Assembly (NCBI RefSeq): GCF_017848315.1
Contig: NZ_JAFKEC010000040.1
Coordinates: 1-49,113 of the forward strand
Length of the DNA: 49,113 nucleotides
Source of the DNA: Pseudomonas palmensis
GTDB taxonomy: Bacteria; Pseudomonadota; Gammaproteobacteria; Pseudomonadales; Pseudomonadaceae
Direction: 5' to 3'
A model generated the notes under the pieces. It was given only the letters and a program-made list of their open reading frames with translations. It was not told the DNA's origin and made no database searches. This document shows positions 48,975-49,113 of the stretch, piece by piece (within the stretch, counting starts at the first letter, position 1; each line of letters begins with the position of its first letter). The position numbers and the translations under genes are program-made.

Positions 48975-49113
48975 GCGCACCCCATGGTCATTGCGTGGTG
49001 AGGGCGCGCCCCTTGCGCGTCGCGCCCAACGTGGCGCACATGCTACAGCGTGCCGGCCTGCGCGATCCAATCGCCTTGGCGCATGGGTTTGGTTTACCCT
49101 CGGTGCCGACACC

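Noticed and set aside
1..49113. Mobile island, prophage or CRISPR array
   Set aside because: No integrase, transposase, phage gene, tRNA-linked repeat or spaced repeat array was seen. The REP elements are short and chromosomal in type.

Overview
The window looks like a chromosomal segment of a fluorescent pseudomonad, most likely of the Pseudomonas putida group. It is GC-rich with strong third-position GC bias and dense gene packing. It carries two families of short palindromic REP elements typical of these genomes, and families common in soil pseudomonads: a FecI/FecR/TonB-receptor set, many LysR regulators, galactarate and D-serine catabolism. I see no rRNA, tRNA, CRISPR array, insertion sequence, integrase or prophage gene. 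Nearly everything reads as host chromosome of accessory, catabolic and envelope type.

Layout. (1) 1-5.8 kb: an uncharacterised envelope block. A Cys-rich DnaJ-zinc-finger-like membrane protein and a truncated small protein lie on the minus strand. A four-gene plus-strand operon follows (Pro/Ala-rich periplasmic protein, large membrane protein, glycine-zipper lipoprotein, small membrane protein), three of whose genes start with TTG or GTG. (2) 5.8-13.5 kb: an AT-rich control region, a PuuD/SpuA-like class I amidotransferase, a LysR regulator, and a divergent galactarate operon (FAH-fold AraD1/GguC-like protein, MFS permease, GarD, alpha-ketoglutarate semialdehyde dehydrogenase). The usual KdgD gene is absent and the FAH-fold gene sits in its place. 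(3) 13.6-19.4 kb: a two-lipoprotein operon (one with MORN-like plus ankyrin repeats), a Zn alcohol dehydrogenase, another lipoprotein, thpR and a hypothetical gene. (4) 19.5-24.9 kb: a divergon of PucR-type regulator versus PotD-like binding protein / FAD amine oxidase / cupin / AraC, with no transporter permease. (5) 24.9-28.7 kb: LysR, quinone oxidoreductase, azlCD and a VOC protein. (6) 28.7-34.3 kb: dsdX-dsdA-dsdC for D-serine uptake and deamination, then a divergent amidase. (7) 34.5-36.9 kb: the carboxy(nor)spermidine decarboxylase/dehydrogenase pair. (8) 37-41 kb: iron-starvation sigma factor, anti-sigma factor and STN-domain TonB receptor under a probable Fur box. (9) 41.2-49.1 kb: hypothetical genes, an MHS-type transporter with a large periplasmic insertion convergent to a CPG2-like peptidase, a GFA protein, a GGDEF protein, a GNAT acetyltransferase and a DMP19-family protein with a zinc ribbon.

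How the genes work together. The galactarate operon would feed 2-oxoglutarate, dsdXA would make pyruvate and ammonia from D-serine, and nspC with its dehydrogenase would make a triamine from a diamine and aspartate semialdehyde. The fecI-fecR-receptor set is a cell-surface signalling module for an exogenous siderophore. The two most interesting unexplained units are the envelope block at the left end and the binding-protein/oxidase divergon at 20-25 kb. The substitution of an FAH-fold enzyme in the galactarate operon is the clearest testable metabolic hypothesis. All assignments rest on reading the sequence and on recalled family features. No search was run.
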